DNA of 64,000 nt from Zooshikella harenae (GTDB taxonomy: Bacteria; Pseudomonadota; Gammaproteobacteria; Pseudomonadales; Zooshikellaceae): contig NZ_JAGSOY010000025.1 in NCBI RefSeq assembly GCF_018837975.1, positions 1 through 64,000 of the forward strand, given 5' to 3'. The notes beneath the pieces are model-generated. The model was given only the letters and a program-made list of their open reading frames with translations, was not told the origin of the DNA and made no database searches. Below, one piece after another: positions 54,368 to 63,667 of this stretch; position 1 is the stretch's first letter, and the number at the start of each line of letters is the position of its first letter. A program made the position numbers and the translations under genes.

Positions 54368-54474
54368 AGGTATGAGTACTGGCTAATCATAGGAGTTCAA
54401 TTATATAAAATATACCCTTAACAATGGATATATTTTATATACACAGTTCAAAGGAAACAAAAGACCTTAAATAA

Positions 54475-54900
54475 TTATTCTGCAGGCATGTATTTCGCGT
54501 ACACTTCAGCCTCAGTCATGTTTTCTGTTTCATTGGCAAACGTGTAATAGTCAGGCTTCTTATCAATAAATATCTGGTGGTTGAATTTAAAGTGAGTAGG
54601 CTGATCAAAAAATCCTGCAGGAATAATGTAGTCTTCTGTACCTTTTAAGTGGTAGAAAATGTGAGTGCCACAGTGTTTACAAAAACCTCTTTCTGCCCAG
54701 TCCGATGAACTAAATGCTGTAATATTTTCTTTGCCCTCTATAGTGAGTTGTGAACCACACTCTACTGCTAGTAGTGGTCCTCCAGACCATTTTCTGCACA
54801 TGCCACAATGACAAGCTCCGACATGAGGCTGTACATTGGTAGCATGAATTTTAACTACACCACATAAACACTTTCCATCACAACTCACAGTTGTTGACAT
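54475..54900 (-). CDS. GFA/CENP-V-family zinc protein
   Basis: A 141-residue protein of the glutathione-dependent formaldehyde-activating enzyme-like family. The zinc cysteines are GKCLCG, ACHCGMCRKW, and FCKHCGTHIFY. AAGGAG with a 7-base spacer supports ATG 54900; the frame continues to 54918. Activity on formaldehyde is doubtful for most members. It lies between the AraC gene and an alpha/beta hydrolase, all on the minus strand. Confidence 0.88.
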   Translation of the reverse strand: MSTTVSCDGKCLCGVVKIHATNVQPHVGACHCGMCRKWSGGPLLAVECGSQLTIEGKENITAFSSSDWAERGFCKHCGTHIFYHLKGTEDYIIPAGFFDQPTHFKFNHQIFIDKKPDYYTFANETENMTEAEVYAKYMPAE

Positions 54901-54978
54901 CACTTTCTCCTTGTGCACTTAGTACCATGAAACGGGTATTTATAATGATGGGTATAACGGATAAATGTTTAGAAAATA

Positions 54979-55671
54979 TTATATCCAGTGATGAATTATT
55001 TCAACTAATCTATCAGGCTGTTCTAAAGGTAGCATATGACCTGAATTTTTAACTTCAAAAAACTGTAGATTCTTGTTTTTAGTGGTAAGTGCTTTTAATG
55101 TGGTGCGATTGACTAAGTTATCTTCTTCGCCTGCACAAAATAGGATAGGTAAATCAATTTGTCCTAATGGCTCTGACAGGCCATCACGTAAGGTTGTATT
55201 GCTGAGCTGGTTAATGAGTACTGTTTTGCCTAGCGCTAAGTCCATTGCAGTTATTATTTTAATGATATTTTGGTTGTCTTGGTTTTTAGCGTGTAAATAT
55301 TTTTTTATTTTTGCAAGCGGAATTCCTTGATAGTCGTTATTTTTTAGCCAGTTAAGACTTTTATTTCTGATGAGTATTTCAGATTTTGGAAGAGCACCAG
55401 GTGAGTTTGCTATGACCATGAGTCTTCTCATCCTTTCAGGGTAGTTAATGGCTAAAGCTGATGCGATGTAACCTCCTAACGAGAATCCAACGAGATTTAT
55501 GTTTTTTAGGGGGAGCTTTTCAATTATTGTTTTTAGCATGTTATTAATATTTTGAGCCTCAGGAAGAGGGATATGTATTGGGTTGTAATCGGCTTTAAGG
55601 CGAGGCCAGACCTTTGACCATAGTCGTTGATCGCACATAGTACCCGGTAGAAAGAAAACCGTTTTACTCAT
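54979..55671 (-). CDS. Alpha/beta hydrolase
   Basis: A 230-residue alpha/beta hydrolase. The nucleophile elbow is GFSLGGYIA, the oxyanion start is FFLPGTMCDQRLW, the Asp is likely in FCAGEEDNLV, and the His is in NSGHMLPLEQP. It is probably a soluble esterase or related hydrolase; the substrate is not clear. AAGG upstream supports the start. It is not the lipase partner expected for the foldase at 60347, being too short and lacking a signal peptide. Confidence 0.85.
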   Translation of the reverse strand: MSKTVFFLPGTMCDQRLWSKVWPRLKADYNPIHIPLPEAQNINNMLKTIIEKLPLKNINLVGFSLGGYIASALAINYPERMRRLMVIANSPGALPKSEILIRNKSLNWLKNNDYQGIPLAKIKKYLHAKNQDNQNIIKIITAMDLALGKTVLINQLSNTTLRDGLSEPLGQIDLPILFCAGEEDNLVNRTTLKALTTKNKNLQFFEVKNSGHMLPLEQPDRLVEIIHHWI

Positions 55672-56273
55672 GATGTATTACCTTGATGATGTAGGTTGCG
55701 TTGAAGCACTATTTTGTAATAAGTATTTTTTTATGTCACTGGACCTTGATAGCTACATGGGTTGTATTTATAAACATTCAATGACGTCTACTATGTACGC
55801 TTTATTGAAAATAATCGTGAATAATTAGTCATATAGTTAGGTGTAACATAGTTGTTCCAGGTTTGTAGTGATAAGTTTCCAGTAGAATAGGGAGCTTTTC
55901 TGCTTCCACTTAAATAAATTGATCTGTATCAATATGTTTACAGCTTTGTCAGACAGAACTCATGCGGTTAATTCCTTCCTAGCAGTGCAACTTCCAGCAA
56001 AAAATTCTTATCTTAGTGAGGCAGCCCTTCGTTGGTGTAGCTACTATTTGGTAATAAATAAGGGGAGGGTTAGTGGTATAACGTTATATAGCTGTTAAAG
56101 AGTATATTGGCTATGTGTTTGTGAAATGGACTGTTATTGAAGAAAGCAGAGTATAAATAAAAAATGTAACCGTCAGAAAGTACCTCTTTTGAGGTGAAAA
56201 AAAGAAAAAAGTTAAGACGTATTTTAAACATTGTAAATTAATAATAGAAATGAAAGTGACTAAGGAGGGGGCA
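55672..56273. other. Divergent control region of the hydrolase and homogentisate operon
   Basis: 602 bases without a supported gene. It contains a TyrR/PhhR-like box (55925-55942) overlapping an FNR/ANR-like site TTGATCTGTATCAA (55919-55932). The end holds AAGGAGGGGG, the strong ribosome site for hpd. Confidence 0.55.
55919..55942. promoter_or_regulatory. Overlapping FNR/ANR-like site and PhhR/TyrR box
   Basis: TTGAT-CTGT-ATCAA matches the FNR consensus TTGAT-N4-ATCAA exactly. TGTATC-AATATG-TTTACA (55925-55942) matches TGTAAA-N6-TTTACA at 10 of 12. The overlap means binding of one may exclude the other. The site is 332 bases before the hpd ATG. Confidence 0.5.
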
Positions 56274-57362
56274 ATGAATATGCCTGAAGCTGATAAAGTG
56301 ATGAATCCACTAGGTACTGATGGCTTTGAGTTTGTTGAGTATACAGCACCAGACATTGTTGGTATTAATGCCTTAAAAAATTTATTTATTCAACTTGGTT
56401 TTGTTGAAATAGCTAAGCATAGATCTAAGCAGGTTTGGTTATATCGTCAAGGTGATATTAATTTTATTGTTAATGCTGAGCCCAATTCACAGGCAGAGCA
56501 GTTTAGTCATTGCCATGGCCCTAGTGTTTGTGGCATGGCATTTCGAGTTAAAGATGCAGCTCATGCAGTAAAACATGCTGTTGCCAATGGCGCTAAACTT
56601 TTTACAGGTAGAGTCGGGCCCATGGAGCTTAATATACCTGCAGTTTATGGCATTGGTGAAAGTACACTTTATTTTGTTGATCGTTATGGTGATCAGTCAA
56701 TTTATGATATTGATTTTGTTTTCTACGAAAATTGGGAAAATAAATTAAAAGAATGTGATATGGGGTTGACAGAAATTGATCATTTAACTCATAACGTCAA
56801 GCGCGGTAATATGAAAGTATGGGCCGACTTTTACGAAAAAATTGGGAACTTTAAAGAAATTCGCTATTTTGATATTGAAGGTAAGTTAACGGGGCTTGTC
56901 AGTAAAGCGATGACAGCGCCTTGTGGAAAAATTAGAATTCCTATTAATGAGTCTTCTGATGAAAAGTCCCAAATTGAGGAGTTTATTCGTGAGTATAAAG
57001 GCGAAGGAATACAACATATCGCACTTTATACGCATGATATTTATGAGACGGTTAAAAAACTACGTGAACGAGGTGTTGAATTTATGTTTACACCTGATAC
57101 GTATTACGAAAAGATAAGTGATCGAATTAAAGGTCATGAAGAAAATATTGATGATTTACGATATTTTCGAATTTTAATTGATGGTGCTCCAGAGAGAGAC
57201 GGGATTTTATTACAGATATTCACTAATACCGTTATTGGTCCAGTTTTCTTTGAAATTATTCAACGTAAAGGAAATGAAGGATTTGGTGAAGGAAATTTCA
57301 AGGCGTTATTTGAGTCTATAGAAGAAGATCAAATTCGTAGAGGAGTATTGGCTAATGCGTAA
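56274..57362 (+). CDS. hpd: 4-hydroxyphenylpyruvate dioxygenase
   Basis: A 362-residue iron dioxygenase converting 4-hydroxyphenylpyruvate to homogentisate. The vicinal-oxygen-chelate halves are visible; iron ligands are in TEIDHLTHNV (His), EGIQHIALYT (His) and the Glu near FFEIIQRKG (with GFGEGNFKALFESIE typical of the C-terminus). ATG 56274 is fixed by AAGGAGG just upstream; an in-frame start at 56250 is rejected. First gene of hpd-hmgA-fahA-maiA; its 3' end overlaps hmgA by 8 bases. Confidence 0.97.
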   Translation: MNMPEADKVMNPLGTDGFEFVEYTAPDIVGINALKNLFIQLGFVEIAKHRSKQVWLYRQGDINFIVNAEPNSQAEQFSHCHGPSVCGMAFRVKDAAHAVKHAVANGAKLFTGRVGPMELNIPAVYGIGESTLYFVDRYGDQSIYDIDFVFYENWENKLKECDMGLTEIDHLTHNVKRGNMKVWADFYEKIGNFKEIRYFDIEGKLTGLVSKAMTAPCGKIRIPINESSDEKSQIEEFIREYKGEGIQHIALYTHDIYETVKKLRERGVEFMFTPDTYYEKISDRIKGHEENIDDLRYFRILIDGAPERDGILLQIFTNTVIGPVFFEIIQRKGNEGFGEGNFKALFESIEEDQIRRGVLANA

Positions 57363-58485
57363 ATGGATTAGCTACCCTCGCCAACAAGGCCGCGTCTCTC
57401 GCCAGGCACATGCTGATTTCCCTGAGGAAGGCATTTATGAACGAGAGCTGGGGCGTAGTGGTTTTTTTGGTCCAGCCTCACATATGCATCATCGTCATGC
57501 GCCTACTGGTTGGAGTCATTGGGAAGGGCCGTTACGTCCACGAGCCTTTGATTGTAATAAACTGAACGCGTTACCAGTGTCACCATGGGAAACACCTGTC
57601 TTGTTGCATAATGCCCATTGCCAATATCGTATTTGGAAGTGTGAGCACCCAATGGAGCATTTAGTGCGTAACGCTGATGGTGATGAATTATTATTTGTGC
57701 ATGAAGGTAAAGGACAGCTCTTCTGTGATTATGGACGGCTTGAAGTGCAAGAAGGGGATTATGTCGTAATCCCGAGGGGGACGATGTGGCGCTTAGAGCC
57801 TACTGAATCATTATTTTTACTCATGATTGAAGCGACCAATGATGCTTATGGGCTTCCTGAAAAAGGACTTGTGGGTAATCATGCTATCTTTGATCCTGCA
57901 GTATTGGAAACACCAGCCATAGATGATGTTTTTTTACAGCAGCAAACAGAAGACCCATGGCAGGTTCATATCAAGTGCCGTAATCAGGTATCCATTGTAA
58001 GTTTTCCTTATAATCCGCTGGATGCTTTAGGCTGGCATGGGGATTTATCTGTTGTACGTTTGAATTGGCGGGATATACGCCCGTTAATGAGCCATCGTTA
58101 TCACCTACCACCTTCAGCGCATACGACATTTGTCGCGCAGCGGTTTGTGATTTGTACATTTGTGCCTCGTCCTATTGAAAGTGATCCTGGCGCATTAAAA
58201 GTGCCTTTTTATCATAATAATGATGATTATGATGAGGTACTGTTTTACCACGCAGGGGAATTTTTTAGCCGCGATAACATAGATAGTGGTATGGTCACTT
58301 TTCATCCTGCTGGGTTCACACATGGCCCACATCCCAAAGCCTATCAAGCTGGCCGAGAATACAGCAAAAAGTTTACCAATGAGGTTGCTGTCATGTTGGA
58401 TACTCGGGATGCATTAGAAATTGGCTCAATGGTGTCAGATATTGAAAATTCAGAGTATGTGAATAGCTGGTTACCCAAAAAATAA
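57355..58485 (+). CDS. hmgA: Homogentisate 1,2-dioxygenase
   Basis: A 376-residue cupin-fold dioxygenase that opens homogentisate to maleylacetoacetate. HHRHAPTGWSHWEGPLRPRA is a typical N-terminal segment, DGDELLFVHEGKGQLFCDYG is the cupin core, and YDEVLFYHAGEFFSRDN and HPAGFTHGPHP carry the iron ligands. It is shorter than the Pseudomonas form (about 430) and matches the compact form found in Shewanella/Vibrio-type operons. It overlaps hpd by 8 bases and precedes fahA. Confidence 0.94.
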   Translation: MRKWISYPRQQGRVSRQAHADFPEEGIYERELGRSGFFGPASHMHHRHAPTGWSHWEGPLRPRAFDCNKLNALPVSPWETPVLLHNAHCQYRIWKCEHPMEHLVRNADGDELLFVHEGKGQLFCDYGRLEVQEGDYVVIPRGTMWRLEPTESLFLLMIEATNDAYGLPEKGLVGNHAIFDPAVLETPAIDDVFLQQQTEDPWQVHIKCRNQVSIVSFPYNPLDALGWHGDLSVVRLNWRDIRPLMSHRYHLPPSAHTTFVAQRFVICTFVPRPIESDPGALKVPFYHNNDDYDEVLFYHAGEFFSRDNIDSGMVTFHPAGFTHGPHPKAYQAGREYSKKFTNEVAVMLDTRDALEIGSMVSDIENSEYVNSWLPKK

Positions 58486-58503
58486 AAAAGGATCTTGGAT
58501 TAT

Positions 58504-59493
58504 ATGAAATTAGCTTCTCTCAATAATGGCCTACGAGATGGTCAACTTATTGTTGTTAGTTGTGATTTACAGCACTGTGTGGCTGTGCCTGAAATAGCAC
58601 CAACCTTACAAGTAGCACTGGATAATTGGACTGAGGTTTTTCCTGCATTGACAGAAGTTTATCAATCGTTGAATGCACGCCAACTGCATAATGAGCAGCG
58701 CTTTAACAGTAAAGAGGTGTTATCTCCGTTACCTCGTGCTTACCAATGGGCAGACGGTAGTGCTTATGTAAATCATGTAGAGCTGGTGAGAAAGGCGCGA
58801 GGCGCTGAAATGCCTGAAAGTTTTTGGCATGATCCTTTGATGTATCAGGGAGGATCTGACGCATTTTTACCACCAACAGCTGATATACCTGTTGCAGATG
58901 AAGCCTATGGCATTGACTTTGAAGCAGAGATTGCTGTTATAACGGATGATGTTGGAATGGGGGTGAAGCCAGAAAAAGCACAGCAGCATATAAAATTGCT
59001 CATGTTAGTCAATGATGTATCACTGCGAAATTTAATTCCTGGCGAGTTAGCTAAAGGGTTTGGTTTTTTTCAAAGTAAACCTTCAAGCAGCTTCTCCCCT
59101 GTAGCAGTGACACCTGATGAGCTTGGCGATGCTTGGGATGGCCAAAAAATACACCTTAAATTGCATACCTATTTAAATGACAGTTTATTTGGCCAGCCTA
59201 ATGCGGGAGTAGATATGACATTTGATTTTCCTACCCTGGTAGCTCATGCCGCAAAAACGAGACCATTAACGGCAGGCTCTATTGTAGGTTCAGGTACGGT
59301 ATCCAACTATGATCGTTCTGCTGGGTCAAGCTGTATTGCTGAACAACGTATGTTGGAAATAATTCAGCAAGACACCGCTAAAACATCGTTTATGAAATTT
59401 GGGGATCGTGTGCGAATTGAAATGTTTTTAGATGACGGTCAGTCAATTTTTGGTGCTATTGACCAACAGGTTGTTCAATATAATGTGAATTAA
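58504..59493 (+). CDS. fahA: Fumarylacetoacetate hydrolase family protein
   Basis: A 329-residue hydrolase cutting fumarylacetoacetate to fumarate and acetoacetate. DFEAEIAVITDDVG holds the metal-binding Glu pair, NDVSLRNLIPGELAKGFGFF is the active-site stretch, and GSGTVSNYD the C-terminal catalytic motif. ATG 58504 is chosen over a TTG at 58495 because AAGGA lies 11 bases upstream (only 2 for the TTG). Third gene of the homogentisate operon. Confidence 0.94.
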   Translation: MKLASLNNGLRDGQLIVVSCDLQHCVAVPEIAPTLQVALDNWTEVFPALTEVYQSLNARQLHNEQRFNSKEVLSPLPRAYQWADGSAYVNHVELVRKARGAEMPESFWHDPLMYQGGSDAFLPPTADIPVADEAYGIDFEAEIAVITDDVGMGVKPEKAQQHIKLLMLVNDVSLRNLIPGELAKGFGFFQSKPSSSFSPVAVTPDELGDAWDGQKIHLKLHTYLNDSLFGQPNAGVDMTFDFPTLVAHAAKTRPLTAGSIVGSGTVSNYDRSAGSSCIAEQRMLEIIQQDTAKTSFMKFGDRVRIEMFLDDGQSIFGAIDQQVVQYNVN

Positions 59494-59509
59494 ACAGGTA
59501 GGAGAAAGT

Positions 59510-60148
59510 ATGAAACTATACAGTTATTGGCGTTCTTCTACTGCCTATCGACTTAGAATTGCTCTTAACCTTAAACAAGTCACTTATGACATCATTCCTG
59601 TTCATTTGGTAAAAGATGGGGGTGAGCAGTTTTCTCCTTGGTTTACTGAGTTAAATCCTCAGCAACGAGTGCCTGTGCTGGATACGGGGGAAAATAGTTT
59701 AATACAGTCTATGGCGATTTTAGAGTGGCTTGAGGAAACACATTCAGAGCCGCCATTACTTCCTTCTGATCCTCTGGCTCGGGCACAGGTTAGAGCAATG
59801 ATGCAGTTGATAGGTTGTGAGATCCATCCATTAAATAATATACGGGTACTGCAGTACTTAAGTACAAATCTTCATATTGAAGAGGAGGCCAAGCGAGCTT
59901 GGTATCAGCACTGGATTGTTGATGGGTTTACTGCACTTGAAGCATTATTAAAGCAACATGGAGGGCAATATTGCTGGCAAGATCAGTTGACCTTTGCAGA
60001 TGTAACGTTAATCCCGCAGGTTTACAACGCAAAGCGGTTTCAAGTGGATCTTAAGGCGTTTCCAAGTATTAACAAAATTTACAACCATTGCATTCAGCTT
60101 CCTGCATTTAAACTAGCCTCTCCTGAGTCCCAACCCGATGCTGTTTAG
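59510..60148 (+). CDS. maiA: Maleylacetoacetate isomerase
   Basis: A 212-residue zeta-class glutathione transferase that isomerises maleylacetoacetate to fumarylacetoacetate. The signature SYWRSSTAYRLRIALNLK (with the SSxxxR active site) is at the N-terminus, and NPQQRVPVLDTG and LIQSMAILEWLEE bind glutathione. AGGAG before the ATG supports the start. Last gene of the operon; a terminator overlaps its stop. Confidence 0.96.
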   Translation: MKLYSYWRSSTAYRLRIALNLKQVTYDIIPVHLVKDGGEQFSPWFTELNPQQRVPVLDTGENSLIQSMAILEWLEETHSEPPLLPSDPLARAQVRAMMQLIGCEIHPLNNIRVLQYLSTNLHIEEEAKRAWYQHWIVDGFTALEALLKQHGGQYCWQDQLTFADVTLIPQVYNAKRFQVDLKAFPSINKIYNHCIQLPAFKLASPESQPDAV

Positions 60149-60168
60149 GCCGACATTTGTCGGCCTTT
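60148..60168 (+). terminator. Terminator of the homogentisate operon
   Basis: Stem AGGCCGACA / TGTCGGCCT with a 2-3-base loop and a short T run, touching the maiA stop. Confidence 0.85.
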
Positions 60169-60346
60169 CTGATCGTTAGACAGGTAACGTATTCCGTAGT
60201 CTTGTTAGACTGTCTTGCATAGTCACAGAAATACGTTGTGACTTCCTTACCCCTTTGCTAGCTTGAACTTTCGTGCTTGTTGTGTGCACGTGTTTTGCAT
60301 TCTGTAAAAGGTGTGCTTAAAAAAATACGTACATGGAGATAAGTCA

Positions 60347-61405
60347 ATGGCTGTCAACCGACAACGAAATTTTCTATTGAGTGCACTGGTATCACTTACA
60401 ATTGTTATCATTGCATATGTGGTTGTGATGTATTTTCCAGTGACTGCAGAAATTCGTGATCAACCACTAGATGTAATAAAAGAAGACAGTCATCAAACAA
60501 AGTCCTTGGCTCTTAGTGATAAACTTGAAGTTGATCAACAGGTTTCCACAGCACAGAAGACAAAACTTAATTTACCTGAATATTTGCAAGATACCTTGGT
60601 TGATGGGAGCTTGCCTGTTGATAGCCAGGGGCAGCTTATTATTAGTCGTGAAATACGTGATTTATTTGATTATTTTCTTTCAGTTCAAGGGATTGAATTG
60701 TTAGAACAGAGTGTTAATCGGCTACAACAATATGTTCGCTTACACTTAAGCCCACCTGCTGAAGGACAAGCTTTAGCACTTCTTGAGCAATATTTAGCAT
60801 ACAAGAAAGCATTAGTAGCCCTTGAAAATACTGTAACAGATAGTGGCGACTACCTTGGGATTAAAGCTCAGTCGACGTACGATATTTCGATATTGAATAA
60901 TCGTTTAATGGTTTTAAATCAGCTACGTCAGCAGTACTTTTCAGCGAGTACCACAGAAGCTTTTTTTGGCAGGGATAATCGTTATGACCAATATATGCTA
61001 GAGAGAATCACAATATTACAAAACGAGATGCTTACAGCAGAGCAACAAATGGCTGCGATAAGTGCCTTGAATGCAAGTCTTAGCGATAAAGATAAAAAAC
61101 TATTTCTGATAGCTGATCCCGTATCTCACAAGAAAGCAATTAATTCGTTAGCAGGGTCAGATGATAGCACGAAGCAAGCATTAATAACTGAATTTGGCAG
61201 TGCCGCTGTTGAACGACTAACACAGTTGGAGCAAATGAGAAACCGGTGGCAACAACGTTTAGATAATTATAAGCAGTCATTACACCATATAGTAGAAAGT
61301 ACAATGGCGGTGGAAGATAAAACGCAAGCAATTGAGTCGCTTCTGCAGCAATCCTTTTCTACAAATGAGCAGGTACGTGTAAAAGCGTTAGTTAAGCATC
61401 CTTGA
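60347..61405 (+). CDS. lifO: Lipase foldase (Lif)
   Basis: A 352-residue steric chaperone for a secreted lipase. One N-terminal membrane segment (LVSLTIVIIAYVVVMYF) anchors it; a Gln/Thr-rich linker follows, then the family motif DTLVDGSLPVDSQGQL and REIRDLFDYFLSVQG, and helices with RLHLSPPAEGQALALLEQYL and EAFFGRDNRYDQYMLER. It folds its partner lipase in the periplasm before type II secretion. ATG 60347 is chosen with GGAG upstream; the frame continues to 60311. No lipase gene is next to it, which is unusual. Confidence 0.85.
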   Translation: MAVNRQRNFLLSALVSLTIVIIAYVVVMYFPVTAEIRDQPLDVIKEDSHQTKSLALSDKLEVDQQVSTAQKTKLNLPEYLQDTLVDGSLPVDSQGQLIISREIRDLFDYFLSVQGIELLEQSVNRLQQYVRLHLSPPAEGQALALLEQYLAYKKALVALENTVTDSGDYLGIKAQSTYDISILNNRLMVLNQLRQQYFSASTTEAFFGRDNRYDQYMLERITILQNEMLTAEQQMAAISALNASLSDKDKKLFLIADPVSHKKAINSLAGSDDSTKQALITEFGSAAVERLTQLEQMRNRWQQRLDNYKQSLHHIVESTMAVEDKTQAIESLLQQSFSTNEQVRVKALVKHP

Positions 61406-61450
61406 TAGATGAGATAAGCTGCGTAAATATTACAGGGGGTGCTTATAATC

Positions 61451-61492
61451 AGCCGTTCCTCATAGAGTATGATGAAAACTAGTTGGAACGGC
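61451..61492. terminator. Hairpin between convergent genes
   Basis: A perfect 9-bp stem AGCCGTTCC / GGAACGGCT around a 24-base loop, then TTT. Confidence 0.5.
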
Positions 61493-61501
61493 TTTGTATA
61501 A

Positions 61502-61777
61502 TTATTTTTGGATACAGGTAGCTTGTAAATCAACAGGCATTGTAGCTTCAGCAATCATTTGGCGCTCTTCTACTGTTAATGCTTCATGATTACAGTAACG
61601 TTCCCATAATTCGCGCATTGGGTCTTGTGCTGGCTCAACGGTTTCAGTAGCTACAGGTGTGGTATCTACTTGTGCCGCGGGTGGTGATAATTCTTCTGTT
61701 TGCCCTGCTGTTGTTGACTGGTTGCTATTACAGGCAACGAGCATAAGCATACTTACTGCTGCAACTAAATATTTCAT
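61502..61777 (-). CDS. Small lipoprotein
   Basis: A 91-residue lipoprotein. The signal ends LMLVAC, with lipidation at Cys17. The next 35 residues are rich in Thr, Ala, Pro and Glu and probably unstructured; a short helical C-terminus (MRELWERYCNHEALTVEERQM) has one Cys and a late Cys that may pair. The function is unknown. AAGGAG upstream supports the start. Confidence 0.8.
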   Translation of the reverse strand: MKYLVAAVSMLMLVACNSNQSTTAGQTEELSPPAAQVDTTPVATETVEPAQDPMRELWERYCNHEALTVEERQMIAEATMPVDLQATCIQK

Positions 61778-62244
61778 ACTGAGCTCCTTGTTACTAACGA
61801 GGTAATACTAAACCGATAATATTGCTTACTTGAAGAAAGGTAGTATGGGGTGAAACGTTGCTTTATTTGACTACAGGTTACAGTGGTACTGCCCCTCGAG
61901 TTCATAACGCAACCGTTTTACTTGTCTTTCAAAGAAAGCTTTAAATTGTGTTATACGTTCAGCGCTGTCTATACAGACAGATAAAATAAAAGCCTACCCT
62001 ATAAACCCACACATATTACGTAAAATGGATAAGGCATAGCGTAAAGCACTGGAAAAAACAGTATAATGCCTTAACCTATCTTCATTCGGCAATCGTCTTG
62101 TAATATTTTGTAGACGCCTTCGATATTATTTCTGTGCGCTATATCCATAGCGAAGGATTTGCATTGAATTACATGGGTAGTGAGTGCCAAAGTAATGTAA
62201 GGAAAGGGCGGTAGCGATTGGGTTAGTGGATTAACAGGACTTTC
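61778..62244. other. Intergenic region
   Basis: 467 bases between divergent genes. A short dyad CTGTCTATACAGACAG (61966-61981) is the only structure noticed. No supported gene. Confidence 0.4.
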
Positions 62245-62937
62245 ATGCAAATTTGTTTTATTTTGGTTGAGCCTCAGCGAGCTGCGAATGTGGGGGCATG
62301 TGCTCGCGCCTTAAAAACCATGGGTTTTCATACGTTACGTATTGTGAATAGTCAACAGTATCTAGCTGAGGAAGCACAGTGGGTAGCACATGGTGCAACA
62401 GATATCTTACAGGGTGCCCAGCAATTTTCATCTCTTGAGGACGCGCTCAACGATATTGATCTGGTGATTGGCACCTCAACTAAACAAAGAGCAGGTAAGC
62501 GGTTTGCTCATTCTCCTAAGGCATTATTTGAGTCGTTATCTGAAAAGCGTCAACTACTCGCTCGGGTAGCAGTTGTCTTTGGCCGTGAAGATCATGGTTT
62601 AGCCAATGAGACGCTTAACCTGTGTGATGTACTATCGACCATCCCATTGGCTGTAAACTATCCCTCCTTAAACTTAGGGCAAGCTGTCATGCTGTATGCT
62701 TATGAGCTTAGTCCCTTGACTCAATCGCTGCAGTCTGAAGTCAGTTGTAGTGATGCTGCAGAGGGCCAATGGCGGGCACTGCAAGCAAAAGTAACATGCT
62801 TGCTTGAGCAACTGAATATCCCCAGCTCAGCAAAGGAGTATCAATGGGTTCGCGAGCGTTTACCTGTTTGCTCTCAAAAGGATATTAACTTTCTGCATAC
62901 TTTGGTAACGGATGTGATTCGTAAGATAAATCAATAG
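62245..62937 (+). CDS. trmJ: tRNA (cytidine/uridine-2'-O-)-methyltransferase TrmJ
   Basis: A 230-residue SPOUT methyltransferase. It methylates the ribose of Cm/Um32 in tRNA with S-adenosylmethionine. ILVEPQRAANVGACARALK is the N-terminal motif 1, VFGREDHGLANETLNLCD motif 2, and IPLAVNYPSLNLGQAVMLYAYE motif 3 of the knot. CAGGA before the ATG supports the start. The usual downstream cysE/iscR is not adjacent. Confidence 0.93.
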   Translation: MQICFILVEPQRAANVGACARALKTMGFHTLRIVNSQQYLAEEAQWVAHGATDILQGAQQFSSLEDALNDIDLVIGTSTKQRAGKRFAHSPKALFESLSEKRQLLARVAVVFGREDHGLANETLNLCDVLSTIPLAVNYPSLNLGQAVMLYAYELSPLTQSLQSEVSCSDAAEGQWRALQAKVTCLLEQLNIPSSAKEYQWVRERLPVCSQKDINFLHTLVTDVIRKINQ

Positions 62938-63199
62938 GTTATCGTCATACCTATGGGTCCTGTTAACGCTGTGGTGATATGCTTTAAGAAAAATTAATGC
63001 AAAAGTAAGCGTAGGACCTCATTGCTAATTTACACTATCAACTTGCACTAGAAGCATTTCCTAAGACTTTGTATTAGTTAACTTGATAGCTTTGTAAATG
63101 TTAACAAGAGTGTTGACACGGATTAAAAAAATAATGCCATGTTGTAGTTATATTACTACCTTAATGCGTTGTTAATTGTTTTCATATTGGCAGAGAGTT

Positions 63200-63580
63200 A
63201 TGAATGGTTTAACCCAGAAAAAGTTTGTTTATAATGTTTCGCGACAGGCTCAAGAGGCAGAAGTTGACATTAACTATGAGATCTATCCAGAAGATCCTAA
63301 TAAGGCTGTAGTTGTTAATGTAAATATCAACTCAAAAAAAGGCAATGTGAAAGAAACTGAAGTGCTTAGACGAGATGAATTTTATAACTTTGCGCAGAGG
63401 GTTAAAAGTATTCTTCGGCGTAATGGGCTGTTTGGTGAGGGATTAATGATCTCCGGCTGGAATAAAGCCTATTTAACGGGGCATGAGTATTATGATATTT
63501 ATAATAAAATAAAAAGTCAGTTAAACTATACAACACATTCAATCGATTTAAATCGTTTTTTCCGTGCTAAAAAACAGTAA
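63200..63580 (+). CDS. Hypothetical protein
   Basis: A 126-residue, basic, soluble protein. It shows FVYNVSRQAQEAEVDINYEI, a beta-rich part with VVVNVNINSKKGN, and a C-terminal segment with HEYYDIYNKIKSQLNY. I do not recognise the family. ATG 63200 is preferred (AGAGAG a few bases upstream); a TTG at 63176 is in frame. It is followed by a strong bidirectional terminator. Confidence 0.6.
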   Translation: MNGLTQKKFVYNVSRQAQEAEVDINYEIYPEDPNKAVVVNVNINSKKGNVKETEVLRRDEFYNFAQRVKSILRRNGLFGEGLMISGWNKAYLTGHEYYDIYNKIKSQLNYTTHSIDLNRFFRAKKQ

Positions 63581-63620
63581 TTTATTCTGTTTCCTATTCC
63601 CGTTGAAAGCCCTTCAACCT

Positions 63621-63660
63621 AACAAAACCGCTATGATCACTAGATTATAGCGGTTTTGTT
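63621..63660. terminator. Bidirectional terminator
   Basis: A stem of about 13 bp (ACAAAACCGCTAT / ATAGCGGTTTTGT) with T runs on both sides, between convergent genes. Confidence 0.9.
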
Positions 63661-63667
63661 TAATTAT

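Noticed and set aside
54979..55671. Lipase partner of the foldase at 60347
   Set aside because: No signal peptide, only 230 residues, and lies on the other strand 4.7 kb away; it looks like a cytoplasmic hydrolase.
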